From contig CAMCXI010000005.1 of NCBI GenBank assembly GCA_945883335.1, positions 62,001 to 126,000 of the forward strand: 64,000 nucleotides of DNA, in the 5' to 3' direction. This DNA is from Candidatus Methylopumilus universalis (GTDB lineage: Bacteria; Pseudomonadota; Gammaproteobacteria; Burkholderiales; Methylophilaceae). Positions within the stretch are counted from its first letter, which is position 1, and the number at the start of each line of letters is the position of its first letter. The translations under genes and the position numbers were made by a program. Under the pieces are notes generated by a model, which saw nothing but the letters and a program-made list of their open reading frames with translations, was not told where the DNA came from and did no database searches. This document shows, piece after piece, positions 51,939-63,425 of this stretch.

Positions 51939-52697
51939 TTAGGTTGAGGATTTTGTGCCACAGACTTGGCACTTTGAGTCTTTATTAAGCTTAATGGTGC
52001 GCCATTCCATCGCCAGCGCATCTAGTAATAGCAAACGGCCTTCCAGGCTCTTACCAATGTTCATTAAAAGCTTCATCGCCTCAGCGGCTTGCGCCGTGCC
52101 GATCATGCCCACCAGCGGAGCAAATACGCCATTCTCAGAGCAACGCATCTCGGTATCAGAGCCCTCATCTGGGAACAAACAATGGTAACAAGGGCTTGCT
52201 TCATGCTTAAAATCAAATACGGTAATTTGACCCTCAAAACCAATCGCCGCGCCGGAGACCAACGGCTTTTTAAATTGATGGCATAGTCGATTAAGCACAT
52301 AGCGCGTGGCAAAATTATCTGAGCAATCAAGCACCACATCAGCCGCTTTAATCAAAGCCGCCATGCTTTCCTCTGTCGATTTCTTTTGCACCGTATGGAC
52401 GACCACTTCAGGGTTAATCGCCTGTATGGTTTGCTGCGCAGAAACGGCTTTATTGATACCTACTGAAGACGTGGTGTGGATGATTTGACGTTGCAAATTG
52501 GTTAAATCCACCTCATCAAAGTCACAAATGGTTAGCGCTCCGACACCGCCCGCAGCCATATATAAAGCAGCTGGCGAGCCTAGTCCACCAGCGCCCACTA
52601 TTAGCCCGTGGCTTTTAGTCAGGGCTTCTTGGCCTTCATAAGCTATAGAAGGGAGCAGGATGTGGCGGCTATAGCGCAGGAGCTGATTATCGTTCAT
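51939..52697 (-). CDS. moeB: MoeB/ThiF-family adenylyltransferase
   Basis: A 252-residue E1-like adenylyltransferase. The ATP loop is IVGAGGLGSPAALYMAAGGVG, followed by DFDEVDLTNLQRQIIH and DCSDNFATRYVLN. Two Cys pairs (SPCYHCLFP and SKCQVCGTK) bind zinc. It activates the C-terminus of MoaD (molybdopterin) or ThiS (thiazole); the MoeB and ThiF forms cannot be told apart here, though no thiamine or moco genes lie nearby. Length matches E. coli MoeB (249). Confidence 0.92.
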   Translation of the reverse strand: MNDNQLLRYSRHILLPSIAYEGQEALTKSHGLIVGAGGLGSPAALYMAAGGVGALTICDFDEVDLTNLQRQIIHTTSSVGINKAVSAQQTIQAINPEVVVHTVQKKSTEESMAALIKAADVVLDCSDNFATRYVLNRLCHQFKKPLVSGAAIGFEGQITVFDFKHEASPCYHCLFPDEGSDTEMRCSENGVFAPLVGMIGTAQAAEAMKLLMNIGKSLEGRLLLLDALAMEWRTIKLNKDSKCQVCGTKSST

Positions 52698-52967
52698 CTA
52701 CTGAATTTTACCAGCAAGCGTTAACCATACTAAGCACTAATCTTTGACGACATAAAAATATCGCTGAAAGCCAAGCCAAGCATGGCTCAGAGCACAATTG
52801 GCTTTGTTTTGGAGAATCGCCTTATATAGATACATCGGATACAAAAAATATGCGTACAAGGCAATACCAGCATTCGATTCCATAAAGTTGACTTTGTTTT
52901 TTCTTAGGGACTATTTTTTAAGTGTTTTAGAAATAAGAATTAGTCCGTTTTTTAAATTGACCCTTTT

Positions 52968-53175
52968 AATGCAGGCCATCCTTTTCCTCTGCAAGCGCCT
53001 TTAGCATGTCCGCGATCTCCCACTCGCAGCCACCGCAACCCGAGAGCGCACCCGTCCGACGAGAGATGGCCTCTGCATCGAGGCCCTGCTCAAAAAGGAG
53101 ACGGACCTTTGCCCGCGTGGTCCCGCTGCAAATGCAAACCACCTCATCCTCATCGTTAAATTTATTTTCACTCAT
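52968..53175 (-). CDS. bfd: bacterioferritin-associated ferredoxin-like (2Fe-2S) protein
   Basis: A 68-residue protein with the BFD pattern CxC...CxxC: VCICSGTTRAKVRLLFEQG, then TGALSGCGGCEWEIADML. Bfd reduces bacterioferritin to release iron. The ATG at 53175 is used since MSENKF follows directly; an upstream in-frame start (53196) adds a hydrophobic extension. The stop is at 52966-52968. No bacterioferritin gene is in the window. Confidence 0.88.
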
Positions 53176-53297
53176 GAGAATAAATTCTATATGCAAAATC
53201 GTTGGCCATCCATCAATTCATTGAATCAGTATTGAGGAAGTCGCATCCAGTAATAAACTAGCTGCATGGAATTAAGTTATTGAAAAAATTAGGATTT

Positions 53298-53374
53298 TGG
53301 GGTGGCTGATGGGGCTCGAACCCACGACAACCGGAATCACAATCCGGGACTCTACCAACTGAGCTACAGCCACC
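53298..53374 (-). tRNA. tRNA-His (GTG)
   Basis: Complement reads GGTGGCTGTAGCTC... with anticodon loop ATTGTGATT, GTCGTGGGTTCGAGCCC T arm and CCA end; the 8-bp acceptor with the extra G typical of tRNA-His is present. Confidence 0.97.
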
Positions 53375-53391
53375 ATAAAGCTGGATTTGTA

Positions 53392-53468
53392 TGGCCTGCC
53401 CGACAGGAATCGAACCTGTAACCCCCAGCTTAGAAGGCTGGTGCTCTATCCGGTTGAGCTACGGGCAG
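53392..53468 (-). tRNA. tRNA-Arg (TCT)
   Basis: Complement starts CTGCCCGTAGCTCAACCGG, anticodon loop CTTCTAA (TCT), T arm with GGTTCGATTCC and CCA end; acceptor CTGCCCG/CGGGCAG. Confidence 0.96.
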
Positions 53469-53507
53469 ATTGTCGGACAATCTTAAACAAATTATTGGGA
53501 AAAAAAC

Positions 53508-53584
53508 TGGTCGGGGTGGAGAGATTTGAACTCCCGACATCCTGCTCCCAAAGCAGGCGCGCTACCAGGCTACGCTACACCCCG
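53508..53584 (-). tRNA. tRNA-Pro (TGG)
   Basis: Complement starts CGGGGTGTAGCGTAGCCTGG, anticodon loop TTTGGGA (TGG), T arm GGAGTTCAAATCTCT and CCA end. It is the first of the three-tRNA cluster in transcription order. Confidence 0.97.
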
Positions 53585-53686
53585 AGGGGCGAGATTATCT
53601 CGCATATTATTCTAAAGGTCAATTCTAAAATTGATGAATAGCCTGTTAAAATAGTCTTTTTTATACTTCATCTAAAATATCTATAT

Positions 53687-54541
53687 ATGTCGGCTCAAAT
53701 TATTAGCGGTAAAGCCATTGCTGAAGACATGCTTAACAGCATTAAATTACGCATCGATCAACGTTTAAGCGCTGGCAAGCGAGCGCCCTCTTTGGCTGTG
53801 ATCTTAGTAGGCGGTGACCCTGCATCGAGCATTTACGTACGAAATAAACGCTTGGCATGTGAAAAAGTGGGCATCAATTCAATTGCTTATGATTTAGCTG
53901 TGGATATTCAGGAGAGCGAACTATTAGGACTCATCCAAAAGTTAAACGATGATGACACAGTCGATGGCATTCTTGTGCAATCGCCTTTGCCACCTCAAAT
54001 TGATGAGAAGTTAATCATTGAGCAGATAAGCGCAGCTAAAGATGTCGACGGATTCCATCCTTATAACATTGGCCGCTTGGCTGTTCGCCAACCAACATTA
54101 CGTTCATGCACTCCATTTGGGGTGATCAAAATGCTTAATAGCGCCAACATTAACCTCAAAGGCTTAGATGCTGTCGTTGTTGGGGTCTCAAACCATGTTG
54201 GTCGCCCGATGGCACTTGAACTATTGTTGGCTGGCTGCACAGTTACTTCTTGTCATCGCCACACTAAAGATTTACGAGGAATTATTGGTCGTTCTGATTT
54301 GGTTGTTGCGGCGGTAGGCAAAGCAGGATTGATTAAAGGAGATTGGATTAAACCTGGTGCAATCGTGATCGATATCGGCATTAACCGGTTAGATAACGGC
54401 ACAATCTGCGGAGATGTTGATTTTGAAGCTGCCAAGCAACGCGCCGGCTGGATTACACCCGTTCCAGGTGGAGTTGGTCCAATGACGGTTGCAACGCTCA
54501 TGGAAAATACATTATTAGCCATGGAGTTACGTGGCGTATAA
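53687..54541 (+). CDS. folD: bifunctional methylene-THF dehydrogenase/cyclohydrolase FolD
   Basis: A 284-residue folate enzyme that interconverts methylene-, methenyl- and formyl-tetrahydrofolate. The catalytic Lys lies in [17 protein letters not shown], and [10 protein letters not shown] and the NADP-binding [16 protein letters not shown] are visible, with [19 protein letters not shown] near the end. Length equals E. coli FolD (288). It complements metF, fmt and purine synthesis in C1 metabolism. It is convergent with no gene; tRNA genes lie upstream on the other strand. Confidence 0.97.
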   Translation: MSAQIISGKAIAEDMLNSIKLRIDQRLSAGKRAPSLAVILVGGDPASSIYVRNKRLACEKVGINSIAYDLAVDIQESELLGLIQKLNDDDTVDGILVQSPLPPQIDEKLIIEQISAAKDVDGFHPYNIGRLAVRQPTLRSCTPFGVIKMLNSANINLKGLDAVVVGVSNHVGRPMALELLLAGCTVTSCHRHTKDLRGIIGRSDLVVAAVGKAGLIKGDWIKPGAIVIDIGINRLDNGTICGDVDFEAAKQRAGWITPVPGGVGPMTVATLMENTLLAMELRGV

Positions 54542-54663
54542 ATAAGAATTATGATTGATTTAACAACTTTGCATACATTAAGCAATACGTGTACACTTTG
54601 CACCGCTTTAATTTTATGTTAATCGCAATTAAGTCAACCGTCATTTAAATTTTCAAGGGTCAC

Positions 54664-55083
54664 ATGGCTGAAATCACAAAAAAATTTGTTCCTTATGTAG
54701 CAACTGCTAATGAGGAGTACATGAATGACAAGCAACTTGCTCACTTCGTGGCGATTCTTAATGAGTGGAAGACTGAATTAAGTCATGACATCGACCGCAC
54801 AGTGCACACGATGCAGGACGAGGTAACGATGTTCGCAGATCCTAATGACCGTGCTAGTCAAGAGTCCGATATGACACTCGAGTTACGCAATCGAGACCGT
54901 GAGCGCAAACTGATTAAAAAAATCGAGAGCACCTTGAGAAAAATTCAAGAAGGCGAATATGGTTTTTGCAACGGCTGTGGCATCGAGATTGGTCTGAAAC
55001 GCCTTGAGGCCCGTCCAACCGCTACACTATGCATCGATTGCAAAACACTAGATGAGATCCGTGAAAAGCAGGTTGCTAAATAG
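54664..55083 (+). CDS. dksA: RNA polymerase-binding transcription factor DksA
   Basis: A 139-residue protein with the N-terminal part, the long coiled coil ([19 protein letters not shown], containing the tip acidic residues) and a four-Cys zinc finger ([27 protein letters not shown]). It enters the RNA polymerase secondary channel and with ppGpp alters transcription of rRNA and amino-acid genes. Length is normal (E. coli 151). Confidence 0.97.
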   Translation: MAEITKKFVPYVATANEEYMNDKQLAHFVAILNEWKTELSHDIDRTVHTMQDEVTMFADPNDRASQESDMTLELRNRDRERKLIKKIESTLRKIQEGEYGFCNGCGIEIGLKRLEARPTATLCIDCKTLDEIREKQVAK

Positions 55084-55163
55084 CAAGCTGCTTTCAGCGA
55101 AGACTAACCTTTAGGTTATGTTGGAGCTAAAAACAAGTAACCAAATAATTAGCTGCTTCAAAA

Positions 55164-55197
55164 ATACAAAAGGCCCGATTACTCGGGCCTTTTGTAT
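55164..55197. terminator. bidirectional terminator between dksA and pnp
   Basis: A 15-bp perfect stem ATACAAAAGGCCCGA / TCGGGCCTTTTGTAT with TTAC loop, between convergent genes. Confidence 0.92.
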
Positions 55198-55214
55198 TAC
55201 TACCGTACTACTAA

Positions 55215-57335
55215 TTACTCGGCAGCTGGTGTTTCTGCAGTAGCTGGCGCATCAATCAAAGCCTTCATACTTAAACGTACACGGCCTTTCTCATCAGCCT
55301 CCACTACTTTTACTTTCACAATTTGACCTTCTTTTAAGAAGTCACCTACAGCATTCACACGTTCGTGTGCAATTTGTGAGATGTGCAACAAGCCATCTTT
55401 ACCTGGTAGCAGTGAAACAATTGCACCAAAGTCTAATAGCTTGATGACTGGACCTTCATATACTTGGCCAATTTCAACTTCAGCAGTAATCGCTTCGATG
55501 CGTTTTTTCGCTTCTTCGCCTGCTTCAGCACTGACGCAACCAATTTTGATTGTGCCGTCATCTTCGATATCAATCGTCGCGCCAGTTTCTTCAGTCAACG
55601 CACGAATTACTGCGCCGCCTTTACCAATCACGTCACGAATCTTCTCTGGGTTAATCTTCATCGTGATGATGCGTGGGGCAAATGCTGACAACTCAGTACG
55701 TGAAGTATCCATTGATGACTTCATGATGCCTAAGATGTGCATGCGGCCTTCTTTCGCTTGTGACAATGCCACTTGCATGATTTCAGCCGTAATCCCTGTA
55801 ATCTTGATATCCATTTGAAGTGCAGTAATACCATCTTCTGTACCTGCTACTTTAAAGTCCATATCGCCCAAGTGATCTTCATCACCCAAGATGTCTGTTA
55901 ACACAGCAACGCGGTTACCTTCTTTAATCAAGCCCATTGCGATACCAGCAACGTGTGACTTAACTGGCACGCCAGCATCCATCAACGCCAAGCAACCGCC
56001 ACAAACTGAAGCCATTGAGCTTGAACCGTTAGATTCTGTAATTTCAGAAACGATACGGATCGTGTAACCGAAGTCTTCTTGTGAAGGAAGCGCAGCAATC
56101 AAAGCACGCTTAGCTAAACGGCCATGGCCGATTTCACGACGTTTTGGTGTACCTACACGGCCTGTTTCGCCAGTCGCATATGGAGGCATGTTGTAATGCA
56201 ACATAAAGCGGTCGTTATAAGCACCTTCAAGCGCATCAATTGTTTGCTCATCACGGCCTGTGCCCAATGTCGCTACAACCAACGCCTGTGTCTCACCGCG
56301 CGTAAACAATGCTGAACCATGGGTACGTGGCAATACGCCTGTACGGATCGTAATAGGACGCACTGTGCGTGTGTCACGGCCATCGATACGTGGCTCACCG
56401 TTCAAGATTTGGCTTCGAACGACTTTAGCTTCTAAATCAAAGAATGCAGATTTGATTTCGTTTGCTTCTTGCGTAGAAGTGTCTTCAGTAATCAATTCTG
56501 AGATCACGCGGTTTTTGATTTCGTCTAACTTAGTAGAACGTGCGCCTTTTGATTTGATTTGATATGCAGCGTTAATATCAGCGTTAGCCAATGCTGTTAC
56601 TTTTTCAATCACTGCTGTGTTTGGTGCTGGCGGTGTCCAGTCCCAAGCTTCTTTACCCACTTCTGCAGCCAATTCATTAATCATGTTAATCACAGCTTGC
56701 ATTTGCTCATGGCCAAATACAACAGCACCCAACATCACATCTTCTGGCAATTCTTTCGCTTCTGACTCAACCATCATGACAGCACTTGCAGTCGCTGCAA
56801 CGACTAAATCTAGTTCAGTTTCTTTCATTTGTGTGGCTGATGGATTGATGATGTATTCACCGTCAATGTAACCAACACGTGCAGCACCTAATGGGCCGTA
56901 GAAAGGAATGCCTGAGATTGCCATCGCTGCTGATGCACCGATAATGGCAGGAATGTCTGGATCGATTTCGCTGTCTGATGACATCACTGTTACGACAACT
57001 TGTACTTCGTTGTAAAACGCTTCAGGGAATAATGGACGGAGCGGACGATCGATTAAACGTGATGTCAGTGTTTCTTTTTCTGAAGGACGGCCTTCACGTT
57101 TGAAAAAGCCACCTGGGATTTTACCTGCAGCGTATGTACGTTCTTGGTAATCAACAGTCAACGGGAAGAAGTCTTGACCCGCTTTAACTTCGGTTTTACC
57201 AACGACAGTGACCAATACAGCTGTGTCGCCATAGGTGACCATCACAGCGCCGTCTGCTTGGCGAGCAATTTCACCTGTTTCTAGGGTGAGCTCATGCGCA
57301 CCGAATTGAATACTCTTTTTTACTTTATTAAACAT
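55215..57335 (-). CDS. pnp: polyribonucleotide nucleotidyltransferase (PNPase)
   Basis: A 706-residue phosphorolytic 3'-5' exoribonuclease. Two RNase PH domains (~1-225 and ~315-545), with an all-alpha linker between, are followed by a KH domain ([20 protein letters not shown]) and an S1 domain ([20 protein letters not shown]). It degrades mRNA together with RNase E. It follows rpsO as usual; the leader contains the processing hairpin below. The Ala/Glu-rich tail ([12 protein letters not shown]) is normal. Confidence 0.98.
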   Translation of the reverse strand: MFNKVKKSIQFGAHELTLETGEIARQADGAVMVTYGDTAVLVTVVGKTEVKAGQDFFPLTVDYQERTYAAGKIPGGFFKREGRPSEKETLTSRLIDRPLRPLFPEAFYNEVQVVVTVMSSDSEIDPDIPAIIGASAAMAISGIPFYGPLGAARVGYIDGEYIINPSATQMKETELDLVVAATASAVMMVESEAKELPEDVMLGAVVFGHEQMQAVINMINELAAEVGKEAWDWTPPAPNTAVIEKVTALANADINAAYQIKSKGARSTKLDEIKNRVISELITEDTSTQEANEIKSAFFDLEAKVVRSQILNGEPRIDGRDTRTVRPITIRTGVLPRTHGSALFTRGETQALVVATLGTGRDEQTIDALEGAYNDRFMLHYNMPPYATGETGRVGTPKRREIGHGRLAKRALIAALPSQEDFGYTIRIVSEITESNGSSSMASVCGGCLALMDAGVPVKSHVAGIAMGLIKEGNRVAVLTDILGDEDHLGDMDFKVAGTEDGITALQMDIKITGITAEIMQVALSQAKEGRMHILGIMKSSMDTSRTELSAFAPRIITMKINPEKIRDVIGKGGAVIRALTEETGATIDIEDDGTIKIGCVSAEAGEEAKKRIEAITAEVEIGQVYEGPVIKLLDFGAIVSLLPGKDGLLHISQIAHERVNAVGDFLKEGQIVKVKVVEADEKGRVRLSMKALIDAPATAETPAAE

Positions 57336-57358
57336 TTGTCTTCCTTTTTCACATTAAT

Positions 57359-57388
57359 GTTCATTATTTACAACCCTAATAATGAACA
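57359..57388 (-). promoter_or_regulatory. hairpin in the pnp leader
   Basis: GTTCATTATT / AATAATGAAC with a 10-base loop, 24 bases before the pnp start codon. In E. coli an RNase III-cleaved leader hairpin at this position mediates PNPase autoregulation; the same role is inferred here. Confidence 0.6.
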
Positions 57389-57423
57389 ACGATAGATGGC
57401 ACAATGCCACTTTGGTACAACAA

Positions 57424-57470
57424 AAAAGCCAAAAGCACTACGCGTTTACGTAATGCTTCTGGCTTTTATT
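57424..57470 (-). terminator. terminator of rpsO (rpsO-pnp spacer)
   Basis: AAAAGCCA...CATTACG-type stem: AAAAGCCAAAAGCAC...TGCTTCTGGCTTTT, with a T-run on the minus strand. It lies between rpsO and pnp and would attenuate read-through into pnp. Confidence 0.85.
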
Positions 57471-57506
57471 CAACTGCAAAAATCGTGTATCGCTTTTTGC
57501 AAAAAC

Positions 57507-57776
57507 TTATTTACGAATACCTAAGCGTTCAATCAAAACTTGATAACGGCTTAGATCTTTGCCTTTTAAGTAGTCTAACAAACGACGACGTTGGCTAACC
57601 AAAGCTAGCAAACCACGACGTGAGTGATTATCTTTTTTGTTAGATTTAAAGTGTTCTGTTAGGTATGTGATACGTGCGGTTAACAATGCAACTTGCACTT
57701 CTGGACTACCTGTATCTGCTGGAGCGCGTTGAAAGTCTGCGACGATCTTAGCGGTATCTTGTGTGGTCATTGCCAT
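57507..57776 (-). CDS. rpsO: 30S ribosomal protein S15
   Basis: An 89-residue protein with the S15 signature [19 protein letters not shown] and [20 protein letters not shown]. It binds 16S rRNA early in 30S assembly and represses its own translation in E. coli. Start at 57776 ([10 protein letters not shown]) or 57770 (MTTQDTAK). Standard order truB-rpsO-pnp. Confidence 0.98.
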   Translation of the reverse strand: MAMTTQDTAKIVADFQRAPADTGSPEVQVALLTARITYLTEHFKSNKKDNHSRRGLLALVSQRRRLLDYLKGKDLSRYQVLIERLGIRK

Positions 57777-57887
57777 CTTTTATTTCCTTTTAGTTAGCGT
57801 CAATGCAAAAGCAGGGAATCCGCGAATGCATTCATTTACGACTCGGACACGCATTTTATCTGTAAGCTTGTGATTTATCAAGCAGAA

Positions 57888-58808
57888 TTAAGAAAAATCT
57901 CGCATTAAACGCTTAGGTGCGATTTTTCCATCCTCTTGCAAAAAGCCAAGGCCCAGAAAACTTGCGCTTTCATCAAACAAACGCATTTCACCACGAGGGA
58001 TTTTTCCTGAAACCCAGACTGCTTGGCCCTGCATCAAGTAATGGGCGGCATCAGCGTTTAATGTCAGCGATGGCAGGTAAGCGATGGCAGAGTCAATGGG
58101 TAGCAGTAATGACTGCAACGCCTCAACCGGCGTCTCTTTTATTTTCTGCTCCAACTGCTCTATCGTGATGGCGTCGGCTAACTCATAGCCGGCTGTTTCA
58201 ATTCTTCGCAGGCCAATCAAATGCGCACCAGAACCCAGTACGTTGCCAATATCTTCAGCGAGGGTGCGTATGTATGTTCCCTTGCTGCATTTCACAGTGA
58301 TTGTTGCGACATCTTTTTCAAATTGCGTGATAGTGATATCAACAATCGTCACCAAACGTGACTGGCGTTCAATATCCACACCTTCTCGGGCGTATTCATA
58401 CAAAGCTTTGCCTTGAAACTTCAACGCTGAATACATCGGTGGGACCTGGCTGATTTCGCCAAGAAAAGACTGGCAGACAGTCTCAAGCTGCTCGCGAGTA
58501 AACTTCACATCACTCGTCCTAATCACCTCACCTTCCGCGTCGCCCGTTGTTGTCGTAGCACCAAATTTTAAGGTTGCGATATAGGTTTTATCGGCATCAG
58601 TGACATATTGTGCAAACTTAGTCGCCTCACCCAAGCAAATAGGAAGCAAGCCTGTTGCGAGCGGATCTAATGTACCGGTATGGCCTGCTTTCGCGGCTTG
58701 AAAATGCCATTTAACTTTTTGCAGCGCTTGATTTGATGAAAAACCGAGAGGCTTGTCGAGCAACAACACGCCGTTGATATTGCGTTTAACTCTTTTGAAT
58801 TGCGCCAT
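57888..58808 (-). CDS. truB: tRNA pseudouridine-55 synthase TruB
   Basis: A 306-residue enzyme that makes pseudouridine 55 in tRNA. The catalytic Asp is in AGHTGTLDPLATGLLPI, and the N-terminus NGVLLLDKPLGFSSNQAL and KCSKGTYIRTLAEDIG are typical. The C-terminal PUA-like domain (HYLMQGQAVWVSGKIPRGEMRLF) ends the protein. It follows rbfA by 26 bases in the nusA operon. Confidence 0.98.
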   Translation of the reverse strand: MAQFKRVKRNINGVLLLDKPLGFSSNQALQKVKWHFQAAKAGHTGTLDPLATGLLPICLGEATKFAQYVTDADKTYIATLKFGATTTTGDAEGEVIRTSDVKFTREQLETVCQSFLGEISQVPPMYSALKFQGKALYEYAREGVDIERQSRLVTIVDITITQFEKDVATITVKCSKGTYIRTLAEDIGNVLGSGAHLIGLRRIETAGYELADAITIEQLEQKIKETPVEALQSLLLPIDSAIAYLPSLTLNADAAHYLMQGQAVWVSGKIPRGEMRLFDESASFLGLGFLQEDGKIAPKRLMRDFS

Positions 58809-58834
58809 TTGGCAGATTTAACTTCTGACGGGGA

Positions 58835-59200
58835 TTATTCTTTAGGGCTATCTGCCAGCGCTTGATTGATGAGGCGTGTTAATTTCATACCATTATCAAT
58901 CGAAGCATCGTAGACAAAATGTAGCTGCGGCACTGTGCGCAGCAACATTCGCTTAGAAAGCTGACTACGTAAGAAGCCTGCAGTCTTTTCTAAACCTTTT
59001 TGAAGCTCAGCTGCTGATTTCGCATCTTGTTCAGCCGTGCTGTAATAAATCTTTGCGTGCGCCATATCACCCGTCACTTCAACTTCAGTGACGGTCACCA
59101 TGCCCACGCGAGGATCCTTAACTTCAAACTGAAGCAAATCCGCCAACTCACGGCGCATTTGCTCAGCCACACGGTCACTTCTTGCGAAATCTTTAGCCAT
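58835..59200 (-). CDS. rbfA: ribosome-binding factor A
   Basis: A 121-residue KH-like protein needed for 30S maturation, particularly in the cold. RVAEQMRRELADLLQFEVKDPRVGMVTVTEVEVTGDMAHAKIY is the diagnostic stretch, together with RTVPQLHFVYDASIDNGMKL. Its start overlaps the infB stop codon by one base, so translation is coupled. Confidence 0.97.
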   Translation of the reverse strand: MAKDFARSDRVAEQMRRELADLLQFEVKDPRVGMVTVTEVEVTGDMAHAKIYYSTAEQDAKSAAELQKGLEKTAGFLRSQLSKRMLLRTVPQLHFVYDASIDNGMKLTRLINQALADSPKE

Positions 59201-61806
59201 TAGAGCGTTCTTGCAATTTCAACAACTTCGTAGACTTCTAACAAATCACCCACTTCGATGTCATTGTAGTTCTTCAATGACAAACCACATTCAAAATTAG
59301 ATTTAACTTCTTTAACGTCATCTTTGAAGCGCTTGAGTGAGTCAAGCTCGCCTGTGTGGATGATCACATCCCCACGCAGCACGCGAATCTTAGAGTTACG
59401 TTTAATCACGCCATCTTGAACATAACAACCAGCCACCGCGCCCACTTTAGAAATACGGTAAACCTCACGTATTTCAACCAAGCCAATCGCACTTTCTTTC
59501 TTCTCTGGTGCGAGCATGCCACCAAGTGCAGCTTTAATTTCATCCACTGCTTCGTAGATGATGTTGTAGTAACGCACATCAACGCCTGAGCTCTCGATTA
59601 ACTTACGCGCGCCAGCATCGGCACGCACGTTGAAGCCAATCAACACGGCTTTAGATGCTACGCTTAAGTTCACATCAGACTCAGTGACAGCGCCAACGCC
59701 AGTGTGAATAATGTTAACTTTCACTTCATCGGTAGATAGTTTTTGCAATGAAGTCGCTAGCGCTTCATATGAACCTTGAACGTCTGATTTGATGATCAAG
59801 GCCAAGCTCTTCACTTCGCCTTCGCCCATATTTTCAAAAATATTTTCAAGGTTAGCTGCTTGTTTTTTGGCTAACTTCACGTCGCGGAATTTACCTTGAC
59901 GGAACATCGCAATTTCACGGGCTTTACGTTCGTCGTTCAAGACGATCACTTCTTCACCTGAGTTAGGTACATCTGAAAGACCTAAAATCTCAACAGGGAT
60001 AGACGGACCCGCTTCTTTAATATCATTACCCGCTTCATCGAGCATCGCACGAACGCGACCAAAAGCGCTACCAGCAAGGATCATATCGCCGCGCTTCAAT
60101 GTACCTGATTGCACCAAGATGGTTGATACCGGTCCACGGCCTTTGTCCAAGCGGCCCTCAATCACCAAACCTTTTGCAGGTGTGTTTTTCGGTGCTCTGA
60201 GTTCAAGCACTTCTGCTTGTAACAATACCGCTTCTAAAAGCGCATCAATGCCTTTACCTGTTTTTGCAGACACTTCTACAAACATGGTATCGCCACCCCA
60301 GTCTTCCGGCACGACTTCTTCAGCGACCAACTCTTGCTTAACGCGCTCTGAGTTTGCTTCGGGCTTATCAATCTTATTCACAGCGACCACTAATGGAACG
60401 CCTGCAGCTTTTGCATGGTGAACCGCTTCAATCGTTTGCGGCATCACGCCATCGTCCGCGGCCACCACCAAAATCACGATATCAGTTGCTTTCGCGCCAC
60501 GTGCACGCATTGCCGTAAACGCTTCATGGCCTGGGGTGTCTAGGAAGGTCACCATGCCTCGCTCTGTTTCAACGTGATAGGCGCCGATATGTTGGGTAAT
60601 GCCGCCAGCCTCAGCCGAAGCGACACGGCTCCGACGAATGTAATCAAGCAACGAAGTCTTACCATGGTCAACGTGACCCATCACTGTCACGACTGGAGGA
60701 CGAGCCTCTAAGATTGCTTCAGCATGTTCAGAGTCATCCAAGAAGGTTTCTGGATCGTTTGCAGAAGCGGCTTTGGCAACGTGTCCCATTTCCTCAACGA
60801 TAATAATCGCCGTTTCTTGATCCAAGACTTGGTTAATGGTCACCATCATGCCCATTTTCATGAGCGCTTTGATCACCTCACCTGCCTTAACGGCCATTTT
60901 GTGTGCTAAATCTGCAACAGTAATCGTTTCAGGCACTAAAACTTCATGCACAATAGGTTCTGTTGGGGCATTAAATGCGTGTTCTGCATCATCATCTTTA
61001 TGCGATTTTGATTTGTTCTTTTGTCCACGCCAACCTTGGTTCATCCCTGTATCGCCACGTGTTTTGATGCCGCGCTTTTTATTCTCAGCGTCAGCCCACT
61101 CTTTATTCTTGTTGCCTTTTTTAGCGGCTTTGTCTTCTGTTTTGGCCCCTTCTTTTGGTGCTGGTTTATGCAAAGTACCTTCAGAAAGTTTTTTAGCAGC
61201 TGCTGCTGATTCATCGGCTTTTTTAGCTTCGTCATCAAGACGCTTTTGAGCAAGCTCCTGCTTTTTACGCAAGTCGTCCATTTGCATCGCCATCAGCGTT
61301 GCATGACGCTTGGCTTCGTTTGCGCGCTGCGCAATTTGTTCTGGTGAAAGTAAGCTTGGCTTAACCGATTTTGTGGCTGGCGTTGCTTCTTCAGCCACAA
61401 CAGGCACTTCTTCGACAGATTCAGGCGCTGCAAGCACTTCCACTTCAGCCAACACTGGCACTTCTTCGATGACCTCAGGCGTTGGCAATTCCGGCGTTGC
61501 TTCAGCTTCATCGCTCCGAACCAGTACGCGTTTTTTACGAACTTCAACTTGAATAGTTCTCGCTTTGCCAGAACTATCGGTTTTTTTAATTTCCGTATTT
61601 TGCTTACGCATTAAAGTAATTTTATTTTTAGGTGCTTGTGCACCATGCTCTTTGCGCAAGTATTCCAGCAACAAGGTTTTGTCTTGTTCGGACAACTGGT
61701 CACTTGATGCAACTTTGCTGACGCCAGCACTTTTCAACTGCTCAAGCAGTAGCTCGGCTGGCAAGCCTAACTCACTCGCAAATTGTAATACGCTTGTCTG
61801 TCCCAT
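59200..61806 (-). CDS. infB: translation initiation factor IF-2
   Basis: An 868-residue GTPase that delivers fMet-tRNA to the 30S subunit. The N-terminal IF2_N domain ([20 protein letters not shown]) is followed by a long charged Ala/Glu/Lys linker (residues ~95-270, [14 protein letters not shown]), a second IF2_N-like segment ([21 protein letters not shown]) and the GTPase with [29 protein letters not shown] and AVNKIDKP. Length is within the usual range (E. coli 890). It is in the nusA-infB-rbfA-truB operon. Confidence 0.98.
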   Translation of the reverse strand: MGQTSVLQFASELGLPAELLLEQLKSAGVSKVASSDQLSEQDKTLLLEYLRKEHGAQAPKNKITLMRKQNTEIKKTDSSGKARTIQVEVRKKRVLVRSDEAEATPELPTPEVIEEVPVLAEVEVLAAPESVEEVPVVAEEATPATKSVKPSLLSPEQIAQRANEAKRHATLMAMQMDDLRKKQELAQKRLDDEAKKADESAAAAKKLSEGTLHKPAPKEGAKTEDKAAKKGNKNKEWADAENKKRGIKTRGDTGMNQGWRGQKNKSKSHKDDDAEHAFNAPTEPIVHEVLVPETITVADLAHKMAVKAGEVIKALMKMGMMVTINQVLDQETAIIIVEEMGHVAKAASANDPETFLDDSEHAEAILEARPPVVTVMGHVDHGKTSLLDYIRRSRVASAEAGGITQHIGAYHVETERGMVTFLDTPGHEAFTAMRARGAKATDIVILVVAADDGVMPQTIEAVHHAKAAGVPLVVAVNKIDKPEANSERVKQELVAEEVVPEDWGGDTMFVEVSAKTGKGIDALLEAVLLQAEVLELRAPKNTPAKGLVIEGRLDKGRGPVSTILVQSGTLKRGDMILAGSAFGRVRAMLDEAGNDIKEAGPSIPVEILGLSDVPNSGEEVIVLNDERKAREIAMFRQGKFRDVKLAKKQAANLENIFENMGEGEVKSLALIIKSDVQGSYEALATSLQKLSTDEVKVNIIHTGVGAVTESDVNLSVASKAVLIGFNVRADAGARKLIESSGVDVRYYNIIYEAVDEIKAALGGMLAPEKKESAIGLVEIREVYRISKVGAVAGCYVQDGVIKRNSKIRVLRGDVIIHTGELDSLKRFKDDVKEVKSNFECGLSLKNYNDIEVGDLLEVYEVVEIARTL

Positions 61807-61905
61807 CTGTTACTCCAGTCTATTCTTTACGCAACCACTTAAAATACTCATTACTTCGGCGATAAATTTTATACAACGCTTAATCTGATACTGATGCAAA
61901 CCCGC

Positions 61906-63381
61906 TTAGGCGAACCAAGGTGCACGCGCTGTCATAATCAAGGTTTTTGCACGCTCAGCATCCATGTTGGTTAATTCAACCAGATCATCAACGGCAAGGT
62001 CAGCTAAATCATCCATGGTAGAAACGCCTTTAGATGCTAACAAATGTGCAGTTTCATCATCCATGCCATCCATTCCAAGCAAATCAGCAGATGCTTCATC
62101 AGCATTTTCATCTTTTGCAATCGCAACGGTTAACAATGCAGCGCGAGCACGTTTACGCAGCTCATTAATCGTATCTTCATCGAATGCTTCAATATCAGCC
62201 ATTTCAGCCATTGGTACATAAGCAATTTCTTCTAGTGTGCCAAAACCTTCTTGCACTAGAATATCTGCGACTTCTTCATCCACATCCAATTTTTCAATAA
62301 ATAATTGACGTGTCTTTGTATATTCTTCTTCGTTCTTTTTAGCAGCTTCATCAATCGTCAGGATGTTCAATGTCCATCCAGTTAACTCTGATGCCAAACG
62401 CACGTTTTGACCCATACGTCCAATCGCTTGTGCTAGTTGCTCTTCGTCTACAACAACATCCATACTGTGTGCATCTTCATCCACAACAATACTTGAAACT
62501 TCCGCTGGCGCCATTGCATTAATGACAAACTGCGCAGGCTCCATTGACCATAACACGATATCAACACGCTCACCTGCAAGCTCACCTGTTACTGCTTGTA
62601 CACGTGAACCGCGCATACCAACGCATGTTCCAACTGGATCTAAACGTTGATCATTTGCTTTAACCGCAATTTTTGAACGTAATCCTGGGTCGCGCGCTGC
62701 AGCCCTAATCTCGAGTAAGCCATCTTCAATTTCTGGCACTTCAAGTTCGAATAAACGAATAATAAACTCAGGTGCAATTCGCGAGAGAATAAGCTGCGGA
62801 CCACGTCCTGTGCGTTCCACGCGAAGTAAAAATGCTCGTACACGATCGCCTACACGCAGGTTCTCTTTTGGGATCATTTGATCACGCGGCAAAAGCGACT
62901 CAATACGACCGACTTCGATAATTGCATTACCTTTTTCCATGCGTTTGATGACGCCTGTCACCAAGAACTCTTTACGCGCTAAGAAATCATCAAGAATTTG
63001 CTCACGCTCAGCCTCACGGACTTTTTGCAAAATCACTTGCTTAGCTGCTTGCGCACCTATCCGGCCAAACTCAACTGACTCTAGAGGATCTTCAAATGTG
63101 TTTTCTTCAGAAACTTCTTTGCCTTCAGCACGCTCATCATCGGCATACATCTGAGCACCAGGATTTTCTAGCGCCTCGTCATCAGTGAGCAATGTCCAAC
63201 GTCTAAATGAGTCATATTCACCTGTTTCACGGTCAATCTGTACGCGCACATCTGCGTCATCAGCAAAGCGTTTTTTGGTGGCAGATGCTAACGCATATTC
63301 AAGGGCGCTAAACACAACCTCTTTATCTACGTTCTTTTCGTGTGCAAGTGCATCTACAAGTAATAAAATTTCGCGACTCAT
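61906..63381 (-). CDS. nusA: transcription termination/antitermination protein NusA
   Basis: A 491-residue protein with the N-terminal RNA polymerase-binding domain, an S1 domain ([27 protein letters not shown]), two KH domains ([35 protein letters not shown] region) and two C-terminal acidic repeats ([38 protein letters not shown]). It controls pausing, termination and antitermination. The order rimP-nusA-infB is conserved. Confidence 0.98.
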   Translation of the reverse strand: MSREILLLVDALAHEKNVDKEVVFSALEYALASATKKRFADDADVRVQIDRETGEYDSFRRWTLLTDDEALENPGAQMYADDERAEGKEVSEENTFEDPLESVEFGRIGAQAAKQVILQKVREAEREQILDDFLARKEFLVTGVIKRMEKGNAIIEVGRIESLLPRDQMIPKENLRVGDRVRAFLLRVERTGRGPQLILSRIAPEFIIRLFELEVPEIEDGLLEIRAAARDPGLRSKIAVKANDQRLDPVGTCVGMRGSRVQAVTGELAGERVDIVLWSMEPAQFVINAMAPAEVSSIVVDEDAHSMDVVVDEEQLAQAIGRMGQNVRLASELTGWTLNILTIDEAAKKNEEEYTKTRQLFIEKLDVDEEVADILVQEGFGTLEEIAYVPMAEMADIEAFDEDTINELRKRARAALLTVAIAKDENADEASADLLGMDGMDDETAHLLASKGVSTMDDLADLAVDDLVELTNMDAERAKTLIMTARAPWFA

Positions 63382-63425
63382 TTTAATCTCCGCTTAAAAA
63401 TTCGGTATAACAACAATACAAACTA

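Noticed and set aside
53387-53641. An 84-residue plus-strand ORF over the tRNA cluster
   Set aside because: It is the antisense of tRNA-Arg and tRNA-Pro; translated tRNA complement commonly gives such Arg/Pro-rich false proteins.
60836-61552. Several ORFs opposite the infB linker
   Set aside because: They mirror the low-complexity Ala/Glu/Lys linker of IF-2 on the other strand and have no ribosome sites or family resemblance.
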